From: Congeria kusceri
Taxonomy: Eukaryota; Mollusca; Bivalvia; Myida; Dreissenidae
Assembly: GCA_027627225.1 (NCBI GenBank)
Contig: CM051040.1
Coordinates: 23,808,134-23,872,133 of the forward strand
Direction: 5' to 3'
DNA length: 64,000 nucleotides
A program made the position numbers and the translations under genes. Of this stretch, positions 10,032 through 22,138 are shown piece by piece. The notes under the pieces are model-generated. The model saw only the letters and a list, made by a program, of their open reading frames with translations, was not told where the DNA came from and searched no databases. The stretch's first letter is position 1; every line of letters begins with the position of its first letter.

Positions 10032-13000
10032 TGCCCAATTTCTTTACTGGTGAATTAACCTAAAATTAACTCTGTGTTTGCTAATCACAGATTAATTCCC
10101 GTGATATATATAATCCACAGTCAATGGTATTGCGTTTCTTTAAACAGATTTGCACAACCAGAGTTAATTCGCGTGTAAATTTAATGATACGCTTTTATTA
10201 TATCTCAATGGTTTGCACGAGGAATCGAATGATTTCTGATAAAATTGCGGTATATAAATTGGCATGCCCATCTTAAATCATCATTATTTTTGTAAATATG
10301 GAGAAAAAACAAACATTTTGAATAAGATGAAAACCTATTGTATTAAAGACGATTTCTACATTTGTTCCTTCCATGGATTTTTTCATTATTACATATTTTG
10401 AAGATCGTTCAATGCCTAATACAACAGAACCATAAAAAATGAGGGTCACCGATTTAGATTTTTCGGAAAATGCATGTAAATGACCTACCCTACCGTGTAC
10501 GTATTTTAGAAAAAAAAATTGCTGTTTTTTATTTTAGCAGAAAAATAGTATTGACCAGTGATTGTTAAATAAAAGACGGCATTCTGTTGGTTAATATGAT
10601 TTATTGTAAGAAAGCAGTCCGTTTCATGGGGAAAAAAACAAACATTATATTTGACAAAAAATCCATTTTTTGCGAACAAAAATCTACATGTTGTTATCAT
10701 ATAAAAGCTTTGTTTTGGATATAGAAACAAATCTGTTCCGTGAAAAGTCCTGAATTTTCAAAAGTTAATACATAATTATGAGCTGAATAAACTGAAGAAA
10801 AGAAAACACAGGGTCACCGTGCATGTTTTCGAGAAAAAAATAGGTAATTTATATGTGCGAATTCGATATTTGTCTGTAAAAACAGGATGGAATGACAGTC
10901 ATGATTTATAACAATACACTGATAAAAGTTAATAGATATATATTATATTATAATTATTTAATATTATAATTATTTAAATAACATCGGTTGGTTATAACTA
11001 TGTACAAATATTTATTATAACCAAAACACTTTCTCATTAGACAGACAGACAGACAGACAGACATTAGCAAGTGCACAGCTATATGCGACTTCAATATTCA
11101 GGCTGCGCGTTCCTTCTTTCGTTTTCAGTGTATTAACAAACTTTCACAAATAATCAAGTCATTTCTACTAGAACCGTGGTAATTATATGTATATATTTAA
11201 TTCTAGTTAATAATTACATTTTACACATTATTTAATAATGAGTACTATCTGTCAAGACACTTCACATTTTGAAGATTTAAATCAACGATGCGCAGAAAAA
11301 ACTGCCGACATCGTTTTTAAGGTTATGGAACAACCACATCACTTTCGCAGATTATCGTGTAGCAACATACGTACAGAAGTAGCGGAATATCAACCATCTT
11401 CAGCAGTTTCACAAAGTAAACGAAAAGACGTTTACATGTCCTGTCCGACCAAAGCGAACTTCGTGTTCTTAATGTGAAATGGTTCCATATTGTTCCCGTG
11501 TTCCCGGGACAACTGGTCATTGAAATCGATCATGAAACAAGTTGACACGCAAAAAAAAGCGTATTTAAACCTCAGAAATTCATACATGTAGCTGACTACA
11601 TTCAAACAAACGCAATGATCGAGAATTATTTGTATTATTTTATATACCGGCGTGTAAATTAAGTGTAAATAAAGTCTTTTGAAAGTGAATGCTATTCAAT
11701 AATTAACATATGCTCATCGGTCACATTTGAAATATACCATGGGCGATTTTATATCGAAACAATTGGACGGACAGACAGACAGACAAATATGACTTTTACA
11801 CGAAATATTGTGAAAGATTCGCCTACGATTGCGTTGCGAACCAATAAAGCAAGGGATGCCGACTTTGTGTTAAACACTGACATATGGCGCAGTGAAAATA
11901 TTAAATCGTAAGGAATTGGTGCCAACGTTTTGGACATGCCTCTGCTTTATCACGTAATATCTTTCTTATAATGCATTAAAAATATGCTGATGTAAAATGT
12001 GTGATTGCTGATGTAAAATTGAGCAAAATTTATAAATTTAATGAAATAAATCTGTTTCAACACGAAAGTATACAGCCATTGATTTGATTTGAATTTTTAC
12101 TTTATATCACATGTATTCGCAAAGTATAAATGTCTTTAATGTGATAATGTTGTGACAATTCTTTATTACTTTTGTCATCTTTATATAGACTGAAACTTTT
12201 GGAAAACATAACAATATCATCCACAAACCAAGATATACACTCAAAAAAGTTATAAGGCACCAAACAGAAAATGTATTTTCTTAATTTCAGCTGCGCAATG
12301 GTTAACATAAAATTATAACTTATATTTCAGGTTGAAATTTTTATGAATAAAATACAACAATTTCCATTTATTTGAAATTCTTTGAAATTAAGTTGAAATT
12401 CTTATGAAGAAAATACTACAATTTCCATTTATTTCTTTTTGGTGCGTTTTGTTGGATGTATATACCCACTTTGACGAATATTGACGCGTGAATTATCAAA
12501 TTATGGGGTGGCAAAGAACAGTCATACGATAACAACTTTATGTTCGCGAAATCATTCGAGTTAACTACTTAGCGTTCGCAAATTCGTGTTACCACCTATT
12601 TATAATGATATTTATCTGGATAATAAGTTAGCGTTTGCGAATAAATGTCGGCAAGACGTATACGCAAAATATATCTAGATGATATTCGTAATAACATTTA
12701 ATTTATGCATGGGGCCTTCTGCATTATCCAACCAGCACGAATATCATCATGATAATTATCTTCCAACGCATATCTTAACTATATAATATTCGTGATACCA
12801 CTTCATTTCATGTATCGCAATTCATTTCTCAAAACAATTCGTGTATGAAAAGAACATACTATAGCAAGTGTAATATTGATTAAAAAGTATATACTGAGAA
12901 ATACTCCAAAATCTATGTTATTAAAATAAGATAATATCTCGGAAAAAATATCAATGTAAACATCATGAAAATTATTAAGCATAACATTGAATGTAAAATC

Positions 13001-13440
13001 ATAGCGGTTTATGATATCCAATTGAGTGGAAACTGAAAATCATGTGATGATGTTTTGTGACAAACGTATCATACATGTTTATAAAATCAACTTTGATGCG
13101 CATGATCATAGGATCGAGCCGATGACGCACCATGCGTAGTCTACGGGAGCGTCGGTGTTGACGTCGATTTTCCTCATCGACAATATGAACTAAATTTTCA
13201 GCCGTTTAAAAATCTGTCAAAGATTCCACCCCTTCGGTAGGTTTATTTGAACAATGGACAAACAACACGGAGTTAATCTTCGATCATATAAAGAAACGCA
13301 GAGACCGAATTACCCATGAATTATTCCCTAACGGGATATACATCGTGGATCAGAGTTAACATTGAATTGAGAAACCCAATTTTGGATTAACATAGAGTTA
13401 ATTCGCGAATTATTCTCGTGTAAGGTAAAGAAACTGGGCA
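10032..13440. mobile_element. Candidate 3.4-kb DNA transposon with TIRs and TTA target duplication
   Basis: The left end reads TGCCCAATTTCTTTAC and the right end, on the opposite strand, TGCCCAGTTTCTTTAC. Both are followed by related subterminal motifs (GAATTAAC, TTAACTCT). The three bases outside each end are TTA (10029-10031 and 13441-13443). A 3-bp TWA duplication is typical of PIF/Harbinger elements. No transposase was recognised inside, so it would be non-autonomous. The interior holds GACA microsatellites at 11041 and 11769. Confidence 0.55.
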
Positions 13441-13586
13441 TTAGTGTCAGATTTTTACACTCTGCACGAACACAAACATGTATGGTGTTTAACTGTCCAC
13501 AGTTTTTAGTTTGGTTTGAACTTTTTTTCTCAATACGCCGACTAAATTCCGATATCTATCCGATAATATGCTTGCTGGCTGGGTAC

Positions 13587-13733
13587 AACTGTTCAACCGA
13601 GTCGACCATCACCGAGTTGAAGGCCGGGGAGTATGTCTGTGTGTACACATTCAACACAGACAATTCCAGGATCGCGGAGAATAGCCCCATGTACTGGTCT
13701 GCCTTCTTAGGAGCTCTGATCAGTCGGGCTTAA
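13587..13733 (+). pseudogene. Orphan C-terminal fragment of a C1q domain
   Basis: This is the only C1q-like sequence on the plus strand. It reads AGYNCSTESTITELKAGEYV and then CVYTF, ending YWSAFLGALIS and a stop. It aligns with the end of the A1 C1q domain (VKLNRNEHVCV, WNTFTGTLIQ). The conserved GxFTAPV part is absent upstream and no convincing acceptor is seen, so it is read as a relic or an exon of an unrecognised gene. Confidence 0.55.
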
Positions 13734-13739
13734 GGCGAT

Positions 13740-15040
13740 TGTGTGATTGTGCGGTGACATTGCAGGCATAAGTCATATAATGTTTATTGATCAGTAACCT
13801 GCATCAGACGTATTATCTGATTAAAACCACTATCACATATACATCACCAAACAGTACTGTGCTACTGACTTTGTTGAGTGTAGAATGATAGGCGGTATCT
13901 GTTTAAAACAAGCTATTATATGATGCTCAACTTTATCACCAACTCAAAGTAAGGTGTTGGACTTGTTTAAACAACAAAGGTAAGAAATCGGGGTGTCATC
14001 TTTCAATTTAAGTTCAATAAAAGTTCGATGTTGATGTCCGTGATTAAAAATAAATCAGCAATATCATATGTATAGAATACTATGGTCTTAAATAATTTGA
14101 ATATGCGTATCCCAATAAACAGAACTAGATCACTCATTTAAATATGGTAGAAAGAATGCGACTTTCCCATAAAAATTCGAAGCTGTTCATCACGTGGGCT
14201 AGAACATTATTCTGAAAATACTGAAACAATAATTACTAAGCTATTTTGATTGGCCGAGTGTATCGATACATTGGTTTTCCAACGTGCATTGTGAAATACA
14301 TGTAAGTAGTTTCTGACATAGAATTTGATTCCAGACTTCACCCCCAATGTTATTATATTCAAGCCAATCAGTCAGTTTTATACGCCTGGTCATTGAAATT
14401 TTAACTGCGACTATAATTGTATTGTATTGTCGTACACATGTGTCAATTTTATTGGTTATTCGGATTTGAACTGGTGACTTCTCGATTAGGAATGCCTTAC
14501 CACTGTGTTAAAGCTGCTTAACCATGAATGTGTTGGAAGTCATCAGTTGCTATTGCCTAAAGTCATTTCACAGCTTTGCTGTCATTGAAGTAAATCTAAT
14601 GCTAGTGGACAAATGTACGCACCGATTTAACTGGTTCCGAGAACAGCTCATATTAAATCCCTGCCGACACGAACTTCCACGTGACCATAGTCAAATCACA
14701 TGGTGTAAACAGGCGCGAGTACATGATGTTTAGTTGGAGGGGGGCAAAAATATTCAGTAACTGGCAAAATGACTGCCGTTGGTCTCTCTTACATCTTAGG
14801 CTATATAGTGAAACGGTGAAAAATCGTCAAAACTGATCACTTTTACGAAATTAAAAAACGCATAACGAGTTTTTCTATGGGACCACTTGACTTCGTAACA
14901 CATATTTTCGGCATTAACAAAATTCTGAACATCAGCTTGTTTAGACTTGTATAATATTTTGGGACGTTGTGCCGATTTGAGGCACAGGAACGTGTTTAAT
15001 TTTAAACTGTGGACCGTGTTTGTTCATTCCTGACGGATAC
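13740..15040. other. Intergenic, nothing recognised
   Basis: No ORF here has recognisable homology or splice context. A 69-aa ORF at 14524-14733 has no recognised motif. Confidence 0.45.
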
Positions 15041-15046
15041 CGTTTT

Positions 15047-15297
15047 TAGACTAACAACAACAACAACTACTACAACTACTACCACTAATACTACTACTAC
15101 TACTGCTTCTTACTACTACTACTACTACAACTACTACTACTACTACTACTACTATTACTATAACTATTACTACTACTACTACTACTACAACCACTACTAC
15201 TATTATTACTACTACAACCACCACTACAACTATTATGTCTACTACTACTACTACTTTTACTACTACTACTTCTACTACTACTACTATTATAATACTA
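15047..15297. repeat. ACT/CTA trinucleotide microsatellite
   Basis: About 250 bp of nearly pure ACT triplets with scattered CAA, CCA and ATT variants. It produces long Tyr/Thr or Val/Ile ORFs in several frames that are compositional artefacts. Confidence 0.9.
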
Positions 15298-15309
15298 ATC
15301 ACACTTATG

Positions 15310-16280
15310 TTTAATACTGGTCACTCCCCAAGTGAGCTATAAACTTTAAGACGATAGACCTATTTCAAAAATATGTATATATCTGAAGTATTCAGCTTAC
15401 GTATAATACATATGAATTAACATTTACTTTTTTATATGAGTTAAACGAATTTATTTTTAACTATACAAGTTCAAATAAGATTCAATAACCATGACAGCGT
15501 TTCGTAGATTCACTGTGGAACCATATTAACGTTTGGGAAATAAACAGCAAACGTTTATACTGAACAAGAAATATCTTTAAAAAAGATATTCGGCGCATGT
15601 GCGTATGTGGTAAATGTTTGTAAGGAGTGTAAATTGAATGTTCTACATTAATATTTAAAACTGATACATATGTCGATTTGGTGCTTTATAAAAGAAAAAG
15701 CCAATTTCTCCATAGATCTATAATTTAAACGCATTTAATATTATTTTTCGATATTATTTAAAATAAATTAAGTAAAATTTCATTCTCAAACAGCGAACTT
15801 ATATTTTCGTGTGGCTATATTTATGTTTAGTTCATAAAACATTAGAATGAAATGTTTCTATATTTGAAACATTTGCAATTACAAAAACAATATCATTTAA
15901 AGTCATGCAATGAACTGATGAACTGTCTCATGTTTTAAATCAGCGCTACCTGAATAACCTCCATAAGTCATCTGCTCATCAACGTCAGAATGTTTACATG
16001 TACCTTTACAAATTAAACATGCATAATAAGTATTTCGCAATTACAAAAAAAAAAATATTTGAAGCGTTTTTAAATTATTCAAGTATACAGAGCATTTATG
16101 CTACGCACGAAAGGTAAAAGGTCCAAGGTTAAAGTAAAAGTAAATACAATTTCGACTTATACATGTACATCTTTCCCCACATTCAAAGTCTAGATTGAAT
16201 AACCTCTTAACGAACATTTGGTAGAAACATTAGTATTTCGCAAGAAAAACATTGATGCAAACAACAACAACAACAACAAC

Positions 16281-16312
<32 letters not shown>

Positions 16313-16600
16313 GAAGAAGAAGAAGAAGAAGAAAAATACATACTTCCATCTTCAAACCATTTAATGATGCATCCGTATCATTCCACGTGTTACTGATGAA
16401 TTCGAATTAGCCCCGTTCAGTCTGAAACAAACCGAACGGCTGATACTGGTATGGTATAAACACAAAAAGAATGCTCAAATGAAAATCTATCAGCAGAAAA
16501 CATTCAGCGACTTCTAAAGGAAACTAATTTAGAAAACACTCTAGTCGATAACAAAGTCAAAAGCTGGATTAAACAGAAAAATAAAATAAAATAAAGAGTT
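15310..16600. other. Intergenic, microsatellite only
   Basis: AT-rich. It holds a compound CAA/TAA/GAA microsatellite at about 16259-16334 and no gene that I recognise. Confidence 0.5.
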
Positions 16601-16607
16601 AACGTAT

Positions 16608-17019
16608 TTATAAAAGCTCTTGGATCAGCGTTCCGGTAAATGTATTCCAAGCATCTGAAGCTTCATATACACTTGAGGAGGTGTAGATTAAAGCCACGTA
16701 CACCCACACGTGCTCATTCCTGTTTAGTTTCACAGAGATGGACTCGGATGTTAGGAATAATTAGGAAAGTGTCGATATGTAGCTGTGATACTCGTCTTTC
16801 CGCTCATGTTTGCACTCCCTTTCTCGATGTCGAAAACAATTGTGGAACCTGGGCTAGTGCAGATTTGGACAGTGAAGTAGTATATTCCATCCACAGGAGC
16901 TGTGAAGTGACCAGTGTTGGCATTGTAGGCATTCCCTTCGTTGAAGACCACCGTATAAAACGCATTGACATTATTTGACAACTTGATTAATCCGTGAGCG
17001 TTGAACGAAACTACATTGC
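16608..17019 (-). pseudogene. A2 C1q exon with 4-nt deletion frameshift
   Basis: The exon starts after ATTTCAG and encodes NVVSFNAHG, NEGNAYNANTGHFTAPVDGI and FTVQICTSPGSTIVF as in A1. After HFPNYS a TAA follows, and the remainder (VKLNRNEHVWV, WNTFTGTLIQ) is in another frame. Comparison with A1 shows four bases missing near 16752-16765. Confidence 0.75.
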
Positions 17020-17601
17020 CTGAAATAGAATAAATGTCCTATGACATTGTCTTAATGTTAACAAAGATTTTCTAAGATAAACTGAACAATCTTGTTTTAA
17101 ATAGTTGTTTACAAACACAAGATTTACACGTTTTACAGAGATTCAATACAATATATTTAATAACTATGCCTATTAAGTTGCAATGCTGATTATACAGACA
17201 ATTACAAATGTATTACATACAATTATATATGCATTATAAATGGAACGTATTAAATGAAATGCACTAGGCTCTCTCTTCAATATACAGATACGAGTTTTGC
17301 CTCGAATAGTTTAAACTCCTCACCAGGTATTGTTAAAGGATTAATTTCCATTTATCGAATATCACAAACATTACCACATGCTCATTTGAATATCACAAAC
17401 ATTATGCAAGTGCTATTTTGTATGAAATTCTTTAACCGCTTAACACGTGATACCCGAGTGCAATGATTGGCTAATATTGCAGATTTATTTGAAAATGACT
17501 GACATTTGTGGAAGCGTCTATTGTAACACATTAAATGTATGATGCAGATACCATTTTTATTGTTTTTGATGTTTACCCTAACACAAGACTAGATTACTCA
17601 C

Positions 17602-17763
17602 ATGGTGTGTTGACACACACAGCGAACGCCTCGGAGTTTCCTTCACACGCCTTGCCGTAGGCTGTAGGACTTGGGTTGGTGCATGTCCTGTTCCTTAACT
17701 TTTGACCTACTCCACACGTGACTGAACACCTCTGCCACGAGCCCCAGCTAGACCAGCCGCCAT
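17602..17763 (-). pseudogene. A2 TSP1 exon e
   Basis: A 162-nt open exon: DGGWSSWGSWQRCSVTC, then RNRTCTNPSPTAYGKAC, ending CVNTPC at GTGAGT. It is the equivalent of A1 exon 10. Confidence 0.75.
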
Positions 17764-18222
17764 CTACGGAAAATATATGTAGAACAGCAGTAAACAAGTG
17801 ACGAGTGCAAATAATGGACGGTAATTCGGCTTTTTGGAAGTCAAGAGACCGTAATTTATATTTAGTCCAATTATTTCAGTTTAGAGAATAAGGATGTTGT
17901 AAACAATAGCTTGTGAGTTAAATTGACAATAAGAAGTTGAATATATTACCGAAAACACATTCAAACACATTGGTAAACAACATACATTATATAAATATTG
18001 TAAGTCTATGATTTTTAATATGAACTAAGCTACACAGAAAATGTGTTTGTATAATATAATATAATACGACCCTGTCCTCAGAGTGAATACATGGCCAATC
18101 CTTGTTTTGTGAACATGTTTTAATAGTCAAAGCAATATAACGCACATTTTCAAATTTGGATTATTTATTAGGTAGCTTTTTCATAGAAAGCTACTCCGAC
18201 AAGGATAATGTATACATGTATG

Positions 18223-18487
18223 TATGAGGCATGTCGTAGGAAACCCTGGCTTTATGCATGTGCTTAAAGTGTCGTCTGGATCAGCCTGTGCTGTTTACAC
18301 AGGCTAATCCGGGACAACACTTTCGCTTTTATGGTATTTTCTATTTCAAAGAAGTCTCTTCTAAACACAAATCCTCTGTAGGCGGAAAGTGTCGTCCCAA
18401 ATTGGCCCGTGCGGACTGCATAAGTTGATCCAGGACGGCACTTAACGCACATGCATAAAGCCGGTTTTCCCACGACATGCTTCGTAT
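18223..18487. mobile_element. Fold-back (MITE-like) element copy 1
   Basis: Ends read GAGGCATGTCGTAGG and, inverted, CCCACGACATGC. The interior is two inverted arms containing CAGGCTAATCC-type sequences and AAGTGTCGTC. It inserts in the intron between A2 TSP1 exons d and e. Confidence 0.75.
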
Positions 18488-18495
18488 GTACTTAC

Positions 18496-18672
18496 TTCTG
18501 ACAGCGCAGGGTTCATTTAGGCATACAGTATATTCAAGATCAACGCCGGAACAATCATCGCCATAACTGTTTGGTTTTGGATTGTCGCATGTTCTAGATC
18601 TTCTCTGAACTCCAACATCACAGGTAACAGAGCAACCAGACCACGTGGACCAGTCTGACCAATTGCCATGAA
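18496..18672 (-). pseudogene. A2 TSP1 exon d
   Basis: A 177-nt open exon: HGNWSDWSTWSGCSVTC, then RSRTCDNPKPNSYGDDC, ending CLNEPCAVR at a GTAAGT donor. It is the equivalent of A1 exon 9. A fold-back element begins only about 8 bp beyond the donor hexamer. Confidence 0.75.
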
Positions 18673-18836
18673 CTGATGAACAAAACCAACGTTTAAATTA
18701 GTTATTCAACACTAAAATGAGTTGACACTCTGCCTTTAATATTTGCTTATCTTTATTGTCAGGTGATCATATTCTTTCCCGCTTCTCACAACAGAAATAC
18801 ATAAGAAAACAATTAATTGCAATAAATTATTCGTAC

Positions 18837-19013
18837 CAGCGTTTATGCAGGGGTTATTTTTGCAAACTGTATACTCGCTAGGATCGCCGACACAATAGTC
18901 CCCAGACCTGTCTGGTCTAGGAGTGGTGCATGTTCTTGTCCTCTTCTGAAGTCCCACATCACAGCTAACAGAGCTGTTGGACCAATTGGACCAGTCTGAC
19001 CATCCGCCGTGCA
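18837..19013 (-). pseudogene. A2 TSP1 exon c, one cysteine lost
   Basis: A 177-nt open exon: VHGGWSDWSNWSNSSVSC, then RTRTCTTPRPDRSGDYC and CKNNPCINA. The first cysteine of the CSVxC signature is Ser. It is most like A1 exon 8. Confidence 0.7.
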
Positions 19014-19151
19014 CTGAAAAACATGCATAAATTAAATGGGATTCCATCCTGCCTTTTATATTACTTCTCTTCATTATTGTAATTTTTTGTAAATTTCTGT
19101 CCAAGATAGAAATACGTAACAAAATAATTCTTAACAATAATATATTCGTAC

Positions 19152-19328
19152 CTAGAGCAACGCATTAGTTGTTGTGGGAAACCGGATACTCGCTCAGATC
19201 ACCAAGACAATAGTCCCCAGACCGGCCAGGTTTCGGATTGGTGCATGTTCTTGATCTCTTCTTCAGTCCAACATCACAGGAAACGGAGCAACTGGACCAA
19301 GTGGACCAGTTCGTCCAGTTGCCATGTT
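19152..19328 (-). pseudogene. A2 TSP1 exon b, premature stop
   Basis: EHGNWTNWSTWSSCSVSC, then RSRTCTNPKPGRSGDYC and YPVSHNN followed by TAA at 19165-19167. The stop replaces the Pro of the NNPC seen in its neighbours, and the preceding Cys is Ser. Splice sites are still present (CACAG, GTACGA). Confidence 0.75.
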
Positions 19329-19428
19329 CTGTGAGATATACACATGTTCGTTTCAATGTAATAACACAAGCTTGCCCTGTGAAAGAACATACTGAATATT
19401 TAAAAAAAAAAAAACAATTTAAGTTTAC

Positions 19429-19599
19429 CTGGGCAAAGCTGCTTGGTGCACAATTTAGAGTCAACAGATGGTCCACTGCAGTAGAGGCCACCGTTGCTAG
19501 GTGCCGGATTTGTGCCGGTGCGTGTATGTGTCTGTGTTCCATTCTCACACGTCTCACTGCAGGTCGACCATGTCCCCCACTCTGCCCAATTGCCATCAA
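19429..19599 (-). pseudogene. A2 TSP1 exon a, one cysteine lost
   Basis: A 171-nt equivalent of A1 exon 7: DGNWAEWGTWSTCSETC, then THTRTGTNPAPSNG. The RTC cysteine is Gly (RTG), which would remove a disulfide. The frame is otherwise open and the splice sites are present (CTTAG, GTAAAC). Confidence 0.7.
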
Positions 19600-19877
19600 C
19601 TAAGTGCCAATGGTATGTGTTGTAATGCAATTGAGTATATTTGTTATTAGTGCTGGATTCATGTATGTTGTAAAAAAATCAACATACTGCAGTTAAAATT
19701 ATAGAGGAACATCGTTGGACGTCATCGCTACAGCATGGTAAATATGGTATAGTCTATGAAAGTTTTCCGAAGTTTGACACACTCTATCAGTTATCTGGAA
19801 CATGATGTACTGACATTTTCTAAATCGTGTTTGTGTTAGTATGGCCTCGTTAATTCTTATTGCTAATGCATTCTTAC

Positions 19878-20000
19878 CTAGATGACACAACCCGCAGAAC
19901 TTTGAACACGTGGTTTTGGCTTGGTGAACGTCTGCGCAAACGCTAAAAATGGAGTTCAGTCGAGCACAGTCCAATGTAACATCTTCAGTGCATTCAGATG
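19878..20000 (-). pseudogene. A2 ShK exon, intact as an exon
   Basis: A 123-nt phase-1 exon identical in length to A1 exon 6, reading ECTEDVTLDCARLNSIFSVC and ending CSKFCGLC. All six cysteines are kept although flanking exons are broken. Confidence 0.75.
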
Positions 20001-20228
20001 CTGGAATATGGTACGTGTTTGCAAATGACAAAAGCTGAAGTGAGACAAATAATTGTAATAAATGTAGGCAAATAATCAAACAAATTAACCCGTTTGCAGC
20101 AATAATTGCCAAGATTTGGTAAAACAGATCTGTTGTGAACATATACGACAAGATTAGAAGGGGTTCATAATTGGAATCAAATGAATAGGCGGGGTATAAG
20201 ACTATTTGCAATCAGTCTATGAACTTGC

Positions 20229-20588
20229 GTTTTCAATGAGCGCACAGATGATCGTTGCAGCGGTTGGTACTGCAACATTCATAAGAAGAGTACACTTGTC
20301 TGGTCTCAATGGAGCGATCGATAAATCCGTTCGGGTCAACAAGGGAGGAATTGCATAGCTGCAATTTGTTTTAGTTATGGATGTTTGTACACAAATCGTA
20401 AGGGGTAGCAACATAACCTGTACAGCGTAGGCGCGTATACGTTACATATTATTACAAATATGAATAATAACAACTATTGTCTTAGAGCAGATGAAGTATA
20501 TATGATTATAATGTGTTACCTGATTGGTTTGGCATCCCATGTTGTAGCGTAAATCAGTGTCAGCCTGTAGTGTTTGTAAATAGCAGGA
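20229..20588 (-). pseudogene. A2 Ly6-like exons, disrupted
   Basis: 20520-20588 is an intact 69-nt equivalent of A1 exon 4 (SCYLQTLQADTDLRYNMGC). The next exon (20229-20452) keeps LQLCNSSLVDPNG and ECCSTNRCNDHLC but lacks the acceptor AG and has TAA and TGA stops in the homologous frame. Its donor is GC instead of GT. Confidence 0.65.
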
Positions 20589-20755
20589 CTGTTAAAAGAA
20601 AACATATTGTTTAACAAACTGACCGATTGAATTATGCACGAAACGGCTTTGTGCATATCACATGTGTTTATCTCTATTTTTATTTATCAATGACGTTATT
20701 TAAAATTTTATTAGTTTAAAGATAAAACAATATTGTTGCCATTGCATTAAAATAT

Positions 20756-22094
20756 TACGATGCTATCCGGTAATCTTGCGCAGTTTAGCACCATTTGTGT
20801 GATAAACATCGGATTGAAAAAGAATAGCAATTATTCCTTTACTGAACATAAAACAAACATAACTCGCACCGTTTTTAAACAATTCCAGTGTCCGGAATTA
20901 TTGCACAATTTTGAAACGTAATTAATTGCAAAAGGTAAAAACATAGTGTTCGATTCATATAATACAAACAAACTTTGATATCTGTTTGCTATATATCAAA
21001 GTGTTCAAGTATTTTTATCATCATTTCAGGCCTCTTTCATCATCAAGTAACTATACTTGTTTTTCTTTTGACGATGATGATTTTGATATGATTTGACTAT
21101 AACACCATAAAAACAAATTAAAACAAGTTATTCGATTGTTTTACGAATTAACGTGTATTTGTCTTTTCATAGCTGGTTTCCGTAGTTAAAAAACAAGGTA
21201 CCTTTGCGCATGCCGGGAGCTTAAAATTGACAGATTGGCGGGGAAAAAGATTCAATCTCGTCTGTGTACGATCTCTGTTGCAGAGCTCAGAAAAAGATAA
21301 ATACCGAACTTTGATCAGGAAATAATGCAATTATGCATTAAATATAACATTCCTTTTCGAAATCATGAGAGGAGTGAAGAAATCGAGGAATTTTATTTTA
21401 ATATTTAAACTGGCGACATTTTGGACGTATTAATGTTCATAAAATTTCGGACAACTTTTCAGACACATTTTTTCCTTTTTCAGTTAAAGTTCTATTATTT
21501 TCAGTTTCATAAATTTCAATTGCTACTTATATTACTGAGTGAATGTTGCTTGTTTTCGGTATACATAATGTATACCTCAGGTTTGAAGATAGGCAATTGT
21601 GTCATGGTTGATAGTCTTTTGGCAAATTAAAAGATCAAACGTACATGTTTCATTTATAGATCTTTTTGCAAATTGGATCACACAACAAATAATATTTTTA
21701 TACTATTCCTTAGTCCTTTTATTTTCAGTTTAATCTAGCTTATGATACTGCAATAAATACCAACTAGCCTGGGACGAATGTCATCAATTGTTTACTTTGT
21801 TTATTTGTATTTTTGTTGTTAAAGTAAAATAAAAGGTCTTAAAACATATCTATATGTCAAAGAGTGATTGAACAAATTATTATTGCCCGTAAAATATATT
21901 CAAATGCGCAATTACATCTGTCTTTTATCTATCAACTATAATTCCTTTCTATACTTCTTTACCGTTATTATACTAACGAGTCTAACCAGTTTTCATCACA
22001 ACCTGTCACGCATGACATAACTTCGGCGTTGCTCACGTGACAAGTGGAAGTGACCGCGCATTTGCCACTTGACCGCCATAAGAGCAACGTCTTA

Positions 22095-22138
<44 letters not shown>

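Larger units (their letters stand above)
16608..20755 (-). pseudogene. A2: truncated, decaying duplicate of gene A1
   Basis: A paralogous copy of the A1 region (194 to about 3965), in the same orientation. Exons follow A1: 20520-20588 (Ly6-like), 20229-20452 (Ly6-like, broken), 19878-20000 (ShK), TSP1 at 19429-19599, 19152-19328, 18837-19013, 18496-18672 and 17602-17763, and C1q at 16608-17019. Similarity to A1 fades near 20755, so exons 1-3 are missing. Lesions: the acceptor of the exon-5 equivalent is lost (TTTGTAA instead of TTTGTAG), TAA at 20371-20373, TGA at 20233-20235, TAA at 19165-19167, cysteine losses in three TSP1 modules, and a 4-nt deletion in C1q. It has one more TSP1 exon than A1. 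Several undamaged exons suggest a recent loss of function or expression as fragments. Confidence 0.75.

Noticed and set aside
11238..11477. 79-aa plus-strand ORF
   Set aside because: Lies inside the candidate transposon and has no recognised transposase or other motif; length is unremarkable.
15009..15314. 101-aa Tyr-rich ORF and the opposing Val-rich ORF
   Set aside because: Both are translations of an ACT microsatellite.
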